From positions 3,070,201-3,134,200 of the forward strand of contig OZ244066.1 of assembly GCA_965215545.1 (NCBI GenBank): DNA of 64,000 nucleotides. Reading direction: 5' to 3'. The stretch is from MPNP01 sp965215545 (GTDB lineage Bacteria > Pseudomonadota > Alphaproteobacteria > Rhodobacterales > Rhodobacteraceae). The notes beneath the pieces are model-generated. The model worked only from the letters and a program-made list of their open reading frames with translations. It was not told where the DNA came from and made no database searches. Numbering within the stretch: position 1 is the stretch's first letter; the number at the start of each line of letters is the position of its first letter. Position numbers and translations under genes: made by a program. Shown here piece by piece: positions 8,145 to 16,782 of the stretch.

Positions 8145-9827
8145 ATGACAGCCCATGCGGTGCGCGCGCATCATTATCCTGACCGGGTCAGAGCCATGGC
8201 AGCAACTCTCTGCGGCCTTTTGCCGCTACTGATCTCGCCGATCACTGCCGTCGCTGACCAGGCTGCCAGACCATTGATTCCTCAGGGTCTTCTTGTGGAC
8301 CGACATCATCCGTCGGGGCTGCCGGACAGTTCGACTCGCATGGTCGACGATACAATGGCGGCACGCCTCCCCCTCGGCAGTCGCCGGGCACCACCGTCGA
8401 AGACGCCTCCCGATGGAGAACCGGTGCCGTCCTTTCCGGCCCCCGGACCGACTGTTCCCGTGACAATCGCGGCTCTGACGAACTCCGCCGGGGTCCAGCA
8501 GGCGACAGACGGTCTGGCGGCGGTCGATTTCGAGACCATGCCGCTCGACGAGGCCCGGAAACTGCAGGCAGCCCTGCAACTGCTGGGTTATTACCCGGGC
8601 CCGCTTGACGGAATTTTCGGCAGCGGTTCGTTTGGTGGATTGAACCGTTTCCTCCGTGAGCGCGATCTGGCGGAAACAGATCGCATCGATGATCCCGGAG
8701 TCGAGGCAGTCTACCAGGAGTTTGGCGAACGGTTCGGTGGCCTTGACCTGGCCTGGTTGCAGAGCGAGGATCTGGGGATACGCTTGATGGTTCCTGTCGA
8801 TGCGGTGACCCATGACCGGACTGTCCCGCCTTATGTGTCCTTCCAGCCAACCGGGGACGGCGACATGGCCATGACCTTGATCTCGGCGATCGGAAGCCAG
8901 AGGACCTACGATTCCCTCTACCAGTCCCTCAGGGATTTTGCGGCGGCACGGCAGCGCGAGGCCCCGTATGGCAATCAGGAATTCTCGATTTTTGCAACCC
9001 GGGATGCCATGACCGTCTATGCCCGCGTGCTCCGCATCGACCGCACGCGTATCCGGGGGGTTGTCCTGTCCTGGCCGGAGGACAATCCACGACAGTTTGA
9101 TGATGTGGCCCGTCTCATGGTCTCGACCATGACCGAAATCTCCTGGAACGGCTTTGACCTTGAGGAACTGACCGGACTCGACCCGATCCCGGAACCCGAA
9201 ACGGGCAGAGCTCTCGTTTTGGACCCCATCCGGTTCGGAAGTGGTTTTCTTCTCGGTTCGGCTGGCACCGTGGTCACCAGCCACGGCAATGTCAACGGTT
9301 GTGACCGGATCCTGGTTGACAACATCCAGGAGTACACCGTGCGCGCCAGCGATCACATGCATGACCTGGCGCTCCTTGCACCGGTGACCGATGCCGCAGC
9401 TTATGCAGTCGCGGCATTGCGGACGGGGCACAGTCTGGCAGGACCGGGACTCTACTCGGCCGGCTATCCCTTCAACGACAGTCTGACCAGCCCGACGGTG
9501 ACCCAACGATCCCTGCGGCAGCTTGATCGGCAGGATGGCCAGAACACGATTGTGGCGGTTGATGGTCCCGTGGCCCGTGGTGAGATCGGTGGTCCTGTTG
9601 CCGACAGGAACGGGGCTGTCATCGGCATCATGGTCCGTCCCGAAGCACTGGCTGGAGCCCTGCCAGCGGACCACGCAGTGGTCAACAGTGCCGATCTGCT
9701 GGCGGCCTTCCTGACCCGTAATGCCGTTGTCCTTGAGAGTCCGTCCACACCGGGGCGTGCCGGGGATCCCACGGCCCGGATGCAGAGCTACACGGTCCCG
9801 GTGCATTGCTATGCCCCACGGTCCTGA
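8145..9827 (+). CDS. Exported peptidoglycan-binding protein with inactive trypsin-like domain
   Basis: The start ATG follows AGGGGAGA by eight bases and gives 560 residues with a signal peptide (MAATLCGLLPLLISPITAVA). Residues about 145-190 form a PG_binding_1 domain (LQAALQLLGYYPGPLDGIFG). The C-terminal third is a trypsin-like fold: GSGFLLGSAGTVVTSHGNVNGC, HDLALLAP and ARGEIGGPVADRNGAVIGIM. In active relatives these read TNAHVVxGC, nDLALL and GNSGGP. Here Asp407 is kept, the His is displaced by one (His380, with Gly381 at the expected place) and the nucleophile Ser is Ile481. It therefore looks like a non-catalytic binding protein in the envelope. The central region (residues 200-340) is unassigned. 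Confidence 0.85.
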   Translation: MTAHAVRAHHYPDRVRAMAATLCGLLPLLISPITAVADQAARPLIPQGLLVDRHHPSGLPDSSTRMVDDTMAARLPLGSRRAPPSKTPPDGEPVPSFPAPGPTVPVTIAALTNSAGVQQATDGLAAVDFETMPLDEARKLQAALQLLGYYPGPLDGIFGSGSFGGLNRFLRERDLAETDRIDDPGVEAVYQEFGERFGGLDLAWLQSEDLGIRLMVPVDAVTHDRTVPPYVSFQPTGDGDMAMTLISAIGSQRTYDSLYQSLRDFAAARQREAPYGNQEFSIFATRDAMTVYARVLRIDRTRIRGVVLSWPEDNPRQFDDVARLMVSTMTEISWNGFDLEELTGLDPIPEPETGRALVLDPIRFGSGFLLGSAGTVVTSHGNVNGCDRILVDNIQEYTVRASDHMHDLALLAPVTDAAAYAVAALRTGHSLAGPGLYSAGYPFNDSLTSPTVTQRSLRQLDRQDGQNTIVAVDGPVARGEIGGPVADRNGAVIGIMVRPEALAGALPADHAVVNSADLLAAFLTRNAVVLESPSTPGRAGDPTARMQSYTVPVHCYAPRS

Positions 9828-9894
9828 TCAGGACTCCCTGCAAGGGTGCCGGCCCCGCCCCCTTCCCCCGACCGGCAAGGAGCCACAATCACCC

Positions 9895-10821
9895 ATGACC
9901 CATCCTGACATTCTCGTGCTTGGAACCTTTGTCGTTGATGCCGCATTCCGGGCGCCCCGCCAGCCCAGGATGGGTGAGACCCTGATCGGCGAAAAATTCA
10001 CCATGGGGCCCGGAGGCAAGGGTTCGAACCAGGCTGTGGCAGCGGCTCGGCTTGGGGCCAGAGTGGGCTTCATCTCACGCATCGGCATGGATGAATTCGG
10101 GCGCATGGCCACCGACCTCTGGACCCGGGAAGGTATCACGCCCCTCGTGCATGAGGATCCCGAGGGCGACACGGGATGTGCCTATATCTTTGTCGAGGCC
10201 GGGACCGGCAACAATGCCATCATCATCGTTCCGGGGGCCGCCATGCGAGTCAGCGTCGACGACATCCGGGGGCACAAGGATGCGATTGCCAGGGCCCGGA
10301 TCTTCCTGACTCAGCTCGAAACCCCACTGGAGGCGGCCCGGGCCGGCCTTGAAATCGCCCGCAGGTCAGGCACGACAACCCTCTTCAACCCGGCCCCGGC
10401 CCAGACCCTGGACCCGGCGTTTCTCGGCCTCTGTGACTTTGTCATACCCAACGAATCCGAGGCTGAAATCCTGACCGGCCTTGACGGGATCGGTCCACAC
10501 AATGCCCGGGATGCCGCAGCAGCCCTGCAAAGGCAGGGCGCGGGCACCGTGATCCTGACCCTTGGTGAGAACGGAGCGTTTGTCTATGAGAATGCCGACT
10601 CGTTTCTCCGGATTCCAGCCATGGATTGTGGTCCCGTCGTCGAAACAACCGGTGCCGGGGACTCCTTCTGTGGTGCCTTTGCCCACGCTCTGGTTACGGG
10701 GGCAGATACGGTCCAGGCCACCCGCTATGCCGTGGCGGCGGCATCCCTCTCCGTGACCCGACCCGGCACCGCCCCGGCCATGCCATCGGGCGAGGATGTG
10801 GCGCGGTATTTCGCCCTCTGA
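9895..10821 (+). CDS. rbsK: Ribokinase-family sugar kinase (PfkB superfamily)
   Basis: The protein has the PfkB-family layout: an N-terminal strand with LVLGTFVVDAAFRAP, the sugar-binding GPGGKGSNQAVAAARLG, a lid, and the C-terminal anion-hole and base motif ETTGAGDSFCGAFAHAL, where the Asp of GAGD is the catalytic base. GGKGSNQA and the 308-residue length fit ribokinase best, which phosphorylates D-ribose at O5, but related sugar or nucleoside kinases in the same superfamily cannot be excluded. The start ATG follows AAGGAG by 12 bases. No ribose transporter or nucleosidase lies nearby, so the substrate is inferred only from the motifs. Confidence 0.85.
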   Translation: MTHPDILVLGTFVVDAAFRAPRQPRMGETLIGEKFTMGPGGKGSNQAVAAARLGARVGFISRIGMDEFGRMATDLWTREGITPLVHEDPEGDTGCAYIFVEAGTGNNAIIIVPGAAMRVSVDDIRGHKDAIARARIFLTQLETPLEAARAGLEIARRSGTTTLFNPAPAQTLDPAFLGLCDFVIPNESEAEILTGLDGIGPHNARDAAAALQRQGAGTVILTLGENGAFVYENADSFLRIPAMDCGPVVETTGAGDSFCGAFAHALVTGADTVQATRYAVAAASLSVTRPGTAPAMPSGEDVARYFAL

Positions 10822-10932
10822 TCCCAGGAACCACAGCGCCGGTTCGCTGTGTTGAATTCGGTCTGTTTCGGCATTAGGATCGACCCTGCACCCGAACCTG
10901 TGGCCCTTGCAGCCAGTGATCGGGTTGATTGT

Positions 10933-11022
10933 GGAGAGGTGGCCGAGTGGTCGAAGGCGCACGCCTGGAACGCGTGTAGGCGGGCAACCGTCTCCAGGGT
11001 TCGAATCCCTGTCTCTCCGCCA
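10933..11022 (+). tRNA. tRNA-Ser (GGA)
   Basis: A 90-base gene folds as a class II tRNA. The acceptor arm GGAGAGG pairs with TCTCTCC (one G-T), the D-arm contains TGGCCGAGTGG, the anticodon loop CTGGAAC gives GGA (reads UCC/UCU), a long variable arm follows, and the T-arm has GGTTCGAATCC. Discriminator G and an encoded CCA close the gene. The long variable arm and G discriminator are serine identity elements. Confidence 0.95.
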
Positions 11023-11247
11023 TCATGTCCTGCCATGCCAGCCTCTTCACGCCTCATCCGTTTCACCCCGGCGATACGTGGGAGCAAGTGTATCACGGTT
11101 GCCGGGTGCGTCAGTCCCGTGCATGGCGGCATGAGCGACCAATGCGGAAGAGGTCGGCCCCATCATGCAGCTGTGGTCGAGCACGATCTCTGCGAGCGTG
11201 AATCACAAGTGTACCACAAGTCATTGAGCCGCACGCGTCCCTGACCG

Positions 11248-11954
11248 TCATGCCGTGACGCTGCGCCCCCGGCGCATCAGGACCCGACCGGCATCGGGGA
11301 CCGGTTGCGCCCCGTCGACCCACAGTGTCCGTCGCTGCGGGGCCTTGGCCAGCCTGCCAACGATTGCCCCATCCCGGTCCGCCACCGAAGCGGACTGGAT
11401 GGTGATCGGGACCCCCAAGCCGCGTGGCGGCGTCAGAGCCAGTGGGTCCAGGCCACCATCTCCGGACCCTCTGAGATCTGCGGGGGTGGCATGATTGCCA
11501 CCCAGGTCGGCAACTGCCCGGTGAACTCGGACACCTGGAACGGGGAAGACTCTGGCCAATATACCCAATGGGAGATGACATTCAGCGGCAGCCGGCCCAA
11601 CACCGGCACGCAGCACCAGATCACCCTTGTCGCGGCGCGCCGGCACCGTGCGGGTCGAGATACGCGGTGACTTAACCACAGCAAGAGCACGAACCCGAGT
11701 CGGCGGTTGCTGCTCCGGGTCCGGCCTCCGGACAGCCATACCGTCTTGGCCGAGCATGAGCTGGCGTTCATCAATGACGAATTCATCTCCTGCATCGGCC
11801 AGTGTGCCGAGCATGGCCAGCGGCCCGGCGGTGAAAGTCCTCTGTCTGGCCTGAGGGTGGCGAAGGACTCGCGAAGTCCGCGGATCAGGGCCCGGGGCAG
11901 CCGCAACCGGTCCGCCTCCTCCAGGGCAGGGAGCGGTCCCGCCCGACTTGACAT
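11248..11954 (-). pseudogene. Possible frameshifted CDS of unknown function
   Basis: On the minus strand an ATG at 11954 opens about 35 codons with strong GC at the third position (SSRAGPLPALEEADRLRLPR...). Around 11850 the better frame switches, continuing MLGTLADAGDEFVIDERQ... to a natural-looking end GVPITIQSASVADRDG...RRGRSVTA at 11248. Joined, they would make a protein of about 230 residues that I do not recognise. Between 11450 and 11670 the plus strand also shows a GC3-rich frame (SQWVQATISG...TQWEMTFSG) resembling the small exported proteins nearby, so the coding strand is not settled. Treat this as an unresolved coding region, possibly a decayed gene or one affected by a sequencing indel. 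Confidence 0.3.
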
Positions 11955-12054
11955 CCCGGCATCTCCCCTGTAAAGGAATCGTTATCACCCGGCGGAGTCC
12001 GCTGGTCGCAACGGGAGATGCCCAGAAGGTCCATTCGGTTCAAGGAGACCCAGC

Positions 12055-12546
12055 ATGTCAAGATCCCTCGTTATTTTCCGGATATTCCCGGTCGCAACCC
12101 TGGCTGCCACCCTGGCGATCGTCCTGCTGATCAGCCCGGCCCGCGCCGACACGATCATCACCACCAGCCCGGCGGCCTCTGAAGGCGAGAACCTCACCTT
12201 CACCTTCTGGATGCAACCGCCGTGGTGGCGCACCTGCTACGACTACCGCACCGCCGATGGCAGTGCGACCGGCAGTGGTGCGGTCCCGGATTACACCGCC
12301 ACCCGGGGCACACTGTGCTGGGAGCGTTTTCAAGGTGGACAACAGGCGGTCACGGTCGCCACACGCCGCGACTCGCGCTGCGAACAGGATGAATCCGTCA
12401 AGGTCATCCTGAGCAATTTCCGCTACCAGTCCAGGGACGGGTGGAAGCAGTTCTGTGGCCCCGGCCATACCCATCCGTGTCAGGTGACCGCCACCGGATC
12501 CATCCAGCGGCATGCCAACGATTGCAAGGCGCAGTTCGGCAGATAG
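12055..12546 (+). CDS. Exported Calx-beta-like domain protein
   Basis: A signal peptide (hydrophobic core FPVATLAATLAIVLLISPARA) precedes one domain of about 130 residues. The domain follows the Calx-beta order: SEGENLTFTFWM, YDYRTADGSAT, VPDYTATRGTLCW, QQAVTVATRRD and EQDESVKVILSN. These correspond to the E-G-x-L-F, vdY-T-dGtA, DY-t...G-l-F, vtV-i-D and E-x-E-F...L strands. Calx-beta repeats bind calcium in many extracellular proteins. Unlike typical repeats this copy has six cysteines, suggesting disulfide stabilisation outside the cytoplasm. The AAGGAGA ribosome site supports the start. It stands alone, without the repeat arrays usual for the family. Confidence 0.7.
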   Translation: MSRSLVIFRIFPVATLAATLAIVLLISPARADTIITTSPAASEGENLTFTFWMQPPWWRTCYDYRTADGSATGSGAVPDYTATRGTLCWERFQGGQQAVTVATRRDSRCEQDESVKVILSNFRYQSRDGWKQFCGPGHTHPCQVTATGSIQRHANDCKAQFGR

Positions 12547-12817
12547 GCGAGTCCCGCCAAGTGGGGCAAGCAGGGCCGGGGGCTTGGCATCATGGACATG
12601 CTCACCCCGCTGCCGCTCTGAGTTGCAACGGTCAGGTGTCAGCCGGAGGGTGGGCGGAGCTCGAGCAAGGGTTGGCCCCCGGTGACCTCATGGTCGGCCC
12701 GCCTGGCCGGTTTTTTTTGGCCGAGACAGACACATCGCGTCAGTCGCGAGCCCAGCGAAGCTCGCAGGGCCGGCAAAGGCCCCACGGGTCGGGGTGTCTG
12801 CTGGATGGGTCGGAGCT
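12547..12817. other. Intergenic region between convergent genes
   Basis: This 271-base stretch separates the Calx-beta-like gene from the end of katG. It contains a GGCC-CGCCT-GGCC stem followed by GG and a run of eight Ts (about 12697-12718), a weak candidate terminator for the rightward gene about 150 bases past its stop. No conserved open frame is visible. Confidence 0.35.
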
Positions 12818-14992
12818 TCAGAGATCGGCGGTCATGACCTTGTTCCAGGCCGCAACGAAGTCCCTGATGAAGGTCTCACGGTTGTCGGACTGACCATAGA
12901 CCTCGGACAGGGCCCGCAGCTGGGAATTGGAACCGAAGATCAGATCAGCACGAGTGGCGGTCCAGCGCTGGACACCTGTCTTGCGGTCATGACCTGCGAA
13001 GATGTCCTCATCGCCGGGAGTCGGTCGCCATTCCGTGCCCATGTCCAGAAGTTTGACGAAGAAGTCATTGGTCAGGGTCCCGACGGTGTCGGTCAGCACG
13101 CCATGGGCAGACCCGCCATGATTGGCACCGAGGACCCGCAATCCGCCCACCAGCACGGTCATTTCCGGGGCTGTCAGCCCCAGAAGATGAGCCCGGTCCA
13201 CCAGCGCCTCGGCGCCGGACAGCCGACTGTCGGACTTGCGGAAATTGCGGAACCCATCGACATCGGGCTCAAGGGGAGCAAAACTCTCGGCATCCGTGTC
13301 CTCGGCACTGGCATCCATACGCCCCGGGGTAAAGGGCACCTCGACCGTGGCCCCGGCCTTCTCGATGGCGGTCTCGACGGCCCAGTTGCCACCAAGGACA
13401 ATCAGGTCAGCCAACGAAACCCTGACGCCGGACGACTGGGATGCGTTGAAACGGGCCTGGATGGCTTCCAGTCCCGCCAGGGTCCGCAGCAGGCGAGCCG
13501 GTTCATGGGCTTCCCATTGATTCTGGGGATCAAGCCGGACGCGGGCCCCGTTCGCCCCACCCCGCCGATCCGTCCCACGATAGGTTGACGCGGATGACCA
13601 GGCGGTTGCCAGCAGATCCGCCGGCGGGAGACCAGCATCCCGGAGCAGGGTCTTGAGGGTCCCGATGGCATCAGGGCCAACCAGGGGATGATCGACTGGC
13701 GGGATCGGATCCTGCCAGATCAGGGTCTCGGTTGGGATATCGTTGCCCAGATAGTGGCGGATCGGCCCCATGTCCCGATGGGTCAGTTTGAACCAGGCCC
13801 GGGCAAAGGCATCGGCGAATTCCTCCGGATGGGCATGGAAATGGCGTGAGATCGTCTCGTAGTCCGGATCCATACGCATGGCCATGTCGGCAGTCGACAT
13901 GAAGATCGGCACTGTCCTTGATGCGTCCGCTGCGTCTGGAGCATGGTCCTCGTCCTCGAGATCCTTCGGTGTCCAGACATGGGCACCGGCCGGACTCTTC
14001 GTGAGTTCCCATTCGTATTTGAAGAGGACATCAAAGTAGCCCATGTCCCAGGCCGTCGGGTTGGGTGTCCAGGCCCCCTCGAGTCCGGATGTGATCGCGT
14101 CACCGCCTCTGCCACTGCCATGGGTCGAGAGCCAGCCAAGCCCCATGGCCTCGATGGGGGCGGACTCGGGATCCGGCCCGACATGGGCCGGGTCGCCAGC
14201 GCCATGCATCTTGCCGAACGTGTGACCACCGGCGACCAGTGCCACTGTTTCGTAATCGTTCATGGCCATGCGGGCAAAGGTCTCACGAATATCGTGACCC
14301 TGGGCCACGGGATCGGGGATCCCGTTGGGGCCTTCCGGATTGACATAGATGAGACCCATCTGGACCGCTGCCAGTGGACTTTCCAGCGCCCGTCCTTCGG
14401 TGTAGCGTTCATCACCGAGCCACTCGCTCTCGCGTCCCCAATAGATATCCTCTTCCGGCTCCCAGACATCCACCCGACCGCCGCCGAAACCAAAGACCTT
14501 GCCGCCCATGGATTCGATGGCCACGTTGCCGGCCAGGATGATCAGATCAGCCCAGGAGATCCGGTTGCCGTACTTCTGCTTGATGGGCCACAGGAGGCGG
14601 CGGGCCTTGTCGAGATTGCCATTGTCCGGCCAGCTGTTGAGGGGTGCAAAGCGCTGGGTTCCCGAACGGGCCCCTCCCCGACCGTCCGTCACCCGGTACG
14701 TGCCGGCACTGTGCCAGGCCATGCGAATGAACAGTCCGCCATAATGACCGTAATCAGCCGGCCACCAGTCCTGACTGTCAGTCATCAGGGCATGGAGATC
14801 GGCTTTCAGGGCCTCCATGTCCAGCATGGCAAAGGCTGCCGGATAGTCAAAGTCCGGATCCAGTGGACTGGACAGGGGGCTGTGCTGGTGGAGAATCCGC
14901 AGGTTCAGCTGGTTCGGCCACCAGTCCCGGTTGGATCGGACCCCCAGATTGGTGTGCATGATCGGGCACGTCCCGGTAACGCTTCCATCCAT
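12818..14992 (-). CDS. katG: Catalase-peroxidase
   Basis: This haem enzyme removes hydrogen peroxide by catalase and peroxidase reactions. The N-terminal domain carries the distal triad in IRMAWHSAGTYR (Arg90, Trp93, His94) and the proximal haem ligand in GGHTFGKMHG (His257). Trp93, Tyr216 (LIYVNPEG) and Met242 (ETFARMAMND) are all present, so the Met-Tyr-Trp cross-link needed for catalase activity can form. The C-terminal domain is the usual non-haem duplicate (SSASTYRGTDRRGGANG). I chose the ATG at 14992, giving 724 residues, because GGAGAGA lies just upstream; an ATG at 15010 is in frame. No OxyR or FurA gene is adjacent. Confidence 0.97.
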   Translation of the reverse strand: MDGSVTGTCPIMHTNLGVRSNRDWWPNQLNLRILHQHSPLSSPLDPDFDYPAAFAMLDMEALKADLHALMTDSQDWWPADYGHYGGLFIRMAWHSAGTYRVTDGRGGARSGTQRFAPLNSWPDNGNLDKARRLLWPIKQKYGNRISWADLIILAGNVAIESMGGKVFGFGGGRVDVWEPEEDIYWGRESEWLGDERYTEGRALESPLAAVQMGLIYVNPEGPNGIPDPVAQGHDIRETFARMAMNDYETVALVAGGHTFGKMHGAGDPAHVGPDPESAPIEAMGLGWLSTHGSGRGGDAITSGLEGAWTPNPTAWDMGYFDVLFKYEWELTKSPAGAHVWTPKDLEDEDHAPDAADASRTVPIFMSTADMAMRMDPDYETISRHFHAHPEEFADAFARAWFKLTHRDMGPIRHYLGNDIPTETLIWQDPIPPVDHPLVGPDAIGTLKTLLRDAGLPPADLLATAWSSASTYRGTDRRGGANGARVRLDPQNQWEAHEPARLLRTLAGLEAIQARFNASQSSGVRVSLADLIVLGGNWAVETAIEKAGATVEVPFTPGRMDASAEDTDAESFAPLEPDVDGFRNFRKSDSRLSGAEALVDRAHLLGLTAPEMTVLVGGLRVLGANHGGSAHGVLTDTVGTLTNDFFVKLLDMGTEWRPTPGDEDIFAGHDRKTGVQRWTATRADLIFGSNSQLRALSEVYGQSDNRETFIRDFVAAWNKVMTADL

Positions 14993-15218
14993 ATCTCTTT
15001 GTCTCTCCATCTCAATTGAGGGTGGGCCCATGCTGCCCCGCCCCAAACCGTGATCCCCCGCATCGGCAGATCGTCAATCATGGCCCCGATACCCACAGAC
15101 GCAGCCAAGTTCAAGATTGCCCGATTGTCAGGTAGTGTCTGACTTTGAAATTTTCTCTTGGCTTTTCCGAGGCAAGGGCAGTAGAGTGGGAGGAGCCACA
15201 AACTTGGAGAGATTCCCC

Positions 15219-15972
15219 ATGACTACGTTGACTACCCCCCCCCCAATGGCATTCGAACATGGCTCACCGCCGCATCGCTGATCGCCGCGCTGGCAGCCCT
15301 GACGCTGACTGCGCCCACGCCCGCGACGGCGCAGGTGGATTACACACCCATTCGAGGCAAGACGGGAGGCAGTGCCTGCCCATCGGGCGTGGCGGAAAGT
15401 CAACCGGCAAGACTCTCCGTCACACGACCGGAACCCGGCGCAACCTCGGTCACCCTGAACACGAATCAACTGACTCTGTCTTGGCTCCGAACAGTCACAT
15501 CAAGACCGTTGAACACAAGTTTCATCGTTGCCATTCGAATCTATGACGATGGTGGTAATGTTCTCGCTGGCAAAACTGTGGCTCTTGGAACTGCTACCGC
15601 CGACAGTCCCATCGCGAGGCGGGCCACCACCATTGCTGCCAACCTGCAACCGGGAAAATCCTATTACGGAGTCCTTCAGGTAGCCGTGGGGGCGGCGGAT
15701 CTTCAAACATAGCAAGATCCTGCTTCCAGATGGGTCCCAGCCTGAACTACGGTCAGCAGGGAGGCTTCAACCTCGGGACGGACCCGCTCGGGGCGACCGG
15801 CTGCTTTGCCATTGGTGGCGTGCGCCTGGGCGGTGGCATGGGGGCGGTCCGGGCCTGCCAGTGCGGGGCGCGGAACTCTTCCGGCCAGTGGGCCCGGACG
15901 GACAGCGCGGACGGCTACGAATACATCCTCCCCGCCGCGCGCCGGACCGAGCTGGGCTGCACCACGAACTGA
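15219..15972 (+). pseudogene. Exported protein out of frame at a C10 tract (phase-variable or frameshifted)
   Basis: An ATG with a good ribosome site (GGAGAG) is followed after 15 bases by ten Cs. As written, translation stops after 20 codons. One extra C would join the ATG to a signal peptide (NGIRTWLTAASLIAALAAL... ending ATAQ) and a GC3-rich frame with CPSGVAESQ and TLSWLRTV, ending GKSYYGVLQVAVG near 15690. There a second slip, also by one missing base in a GGGGG run, restores a frame that continues GGSSNIARSCFQMGPSLNYG... to GCTTN at 15972. Corrected at both places, the product is an exported, Cys-containing protein of about 250 residues with no family I recognise. It could be a contingency locus, a pseudogene or homopolymer sequencing errors. 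Confidence 0.55.
15235..15244 (+). repeat. C10 homopolymer tract at a gene start
   Basis: Ten consecutive Cs lie within the first codons after the ATG of the exported-protein gene. A length of 11 (or 8) puts the start in frame with the signal peptide, a length of 10 does not. This position and length are typical of slipped-strand contingency loci. Confidence 0.6.
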
Positions 15973-16142
15973 CCGTTGCCTGAACGGACCTATACGAGGG
16001 GCGACCGGCGGGACGCCCCCTTTCGCAATTGCGACGATTGCAAACTGGGGCACGACCGATTGTCGACATCCTGACCATCTGCTCAGTGCCGGAGACAGAG
16101 CGACGGCACTGCCTGCCCGGGCCATGCACCGGGACACCGGCA

Positions 16143-16712
16143 TCATGAAACGCGGGATCCTGTGGCAGCCTGATGAATTTTCTTCCGGTTGGGGGCAATT
16201 GCGTGGACAAGGGCGGCGCAACCGTACCAGGAACTGGAATTCCAATGTGCGTTGCCGCCGGATGTCGAATGTGCAATGCAGAGGACCGTCGGCCCGATCT
16301 GTTCTCCGTGCCGACCATAAGCCAGTTTTTGTGTCGTTGTCCCAAGATACCTTGCCGCGGCAGTCTTCCCGTTGAACACCAGAATGCGGGGCCGGGCGGC
16401 CATGATCCGCGTGTGGAATCCGGAGACATCAAAGTCCTCGTCGCGGAGATCGAGGTCCCGACCGCTGGCATGTTTGGCAAGGTCTGTCAGTCCGATACCG
16501 AACTGGAGCAGAAGCCGGAAGTCTCCGGGAGCCAACAACCGCGGCGTCAAGCCGGTCGCCGCCAGAACCGGCCAGAACCGATTGCCTGGATGGGCATAGT
16601 ACGCCCTGGCCTTGCCGGACTCATGGGAAGCCGCGGTTCCGCAGATGACCAGATCAAGACCGGGGCGGAGAAGATCGGGGAGAACAGTGTCGGACAATGA
16701 TTCACCCCGCAC
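16143..16712 (-). CDS. mug: Mug-type mismatch uracil/thymine-DNA glycosylase
   Basis: The protein belongs to the uracil-DNA glycosylase superfamily, mismatch-specific (Mug/TDG) branch, which removes uracil or thymine opposite guanine. The N-terminal LVICGTAASHES and AYYAHPGNRFWPVLAATGLTPRLL correspond to the base-pocket loop and helix, GIGLTDLAKHASG follows, and AHSTSGGNAHWN is the DNA-intercalation motif near the C-terminus. The canonical GxNPG of E. coli Mug is GTAAS here, as in many alphaproteobacterial members. A GTG at 16712 is the best start (189 residues); no ATG exists in the right place and its ribosome site is weak. It follows the peroxiredoxin gene by 70 bases in the same direction. 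Confidence 0.8.
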   Translation of the reverse strand: MRGESLSDTVLPDLLRPGLDLVICGTAASHESGKARAYYAHPGNRFWPVLAATGLTPRLLAPGDFRLLLQFGIGLTDLAKHASGRDLDLRDEDFDVSGFHTRIMAARPRILVFNGKTAAARYLGTTTQKLAYGRHGEQIGPTVLCIAHSTSGGNAHWNSSSWYGCAALVHAIAPNRKKIHQAATGSRVS

Positions 16713-16782
16713 GATGGCAGCGGAAGGCGGGAAGCTGGCGATGGCTGCGCGTCCCGGTCGCCAACGCCCGCCTGCGAAGGGA

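Noticed and set aside
12693..12719. Stem plus T8 run as a strong terminator of the Calx-beta-like gene
   Set aside because: Only a 4-bp GGCC stem pairs and it is about 150 bases past the stop, so I list it only as a weak candidate inside the intergenic entry.
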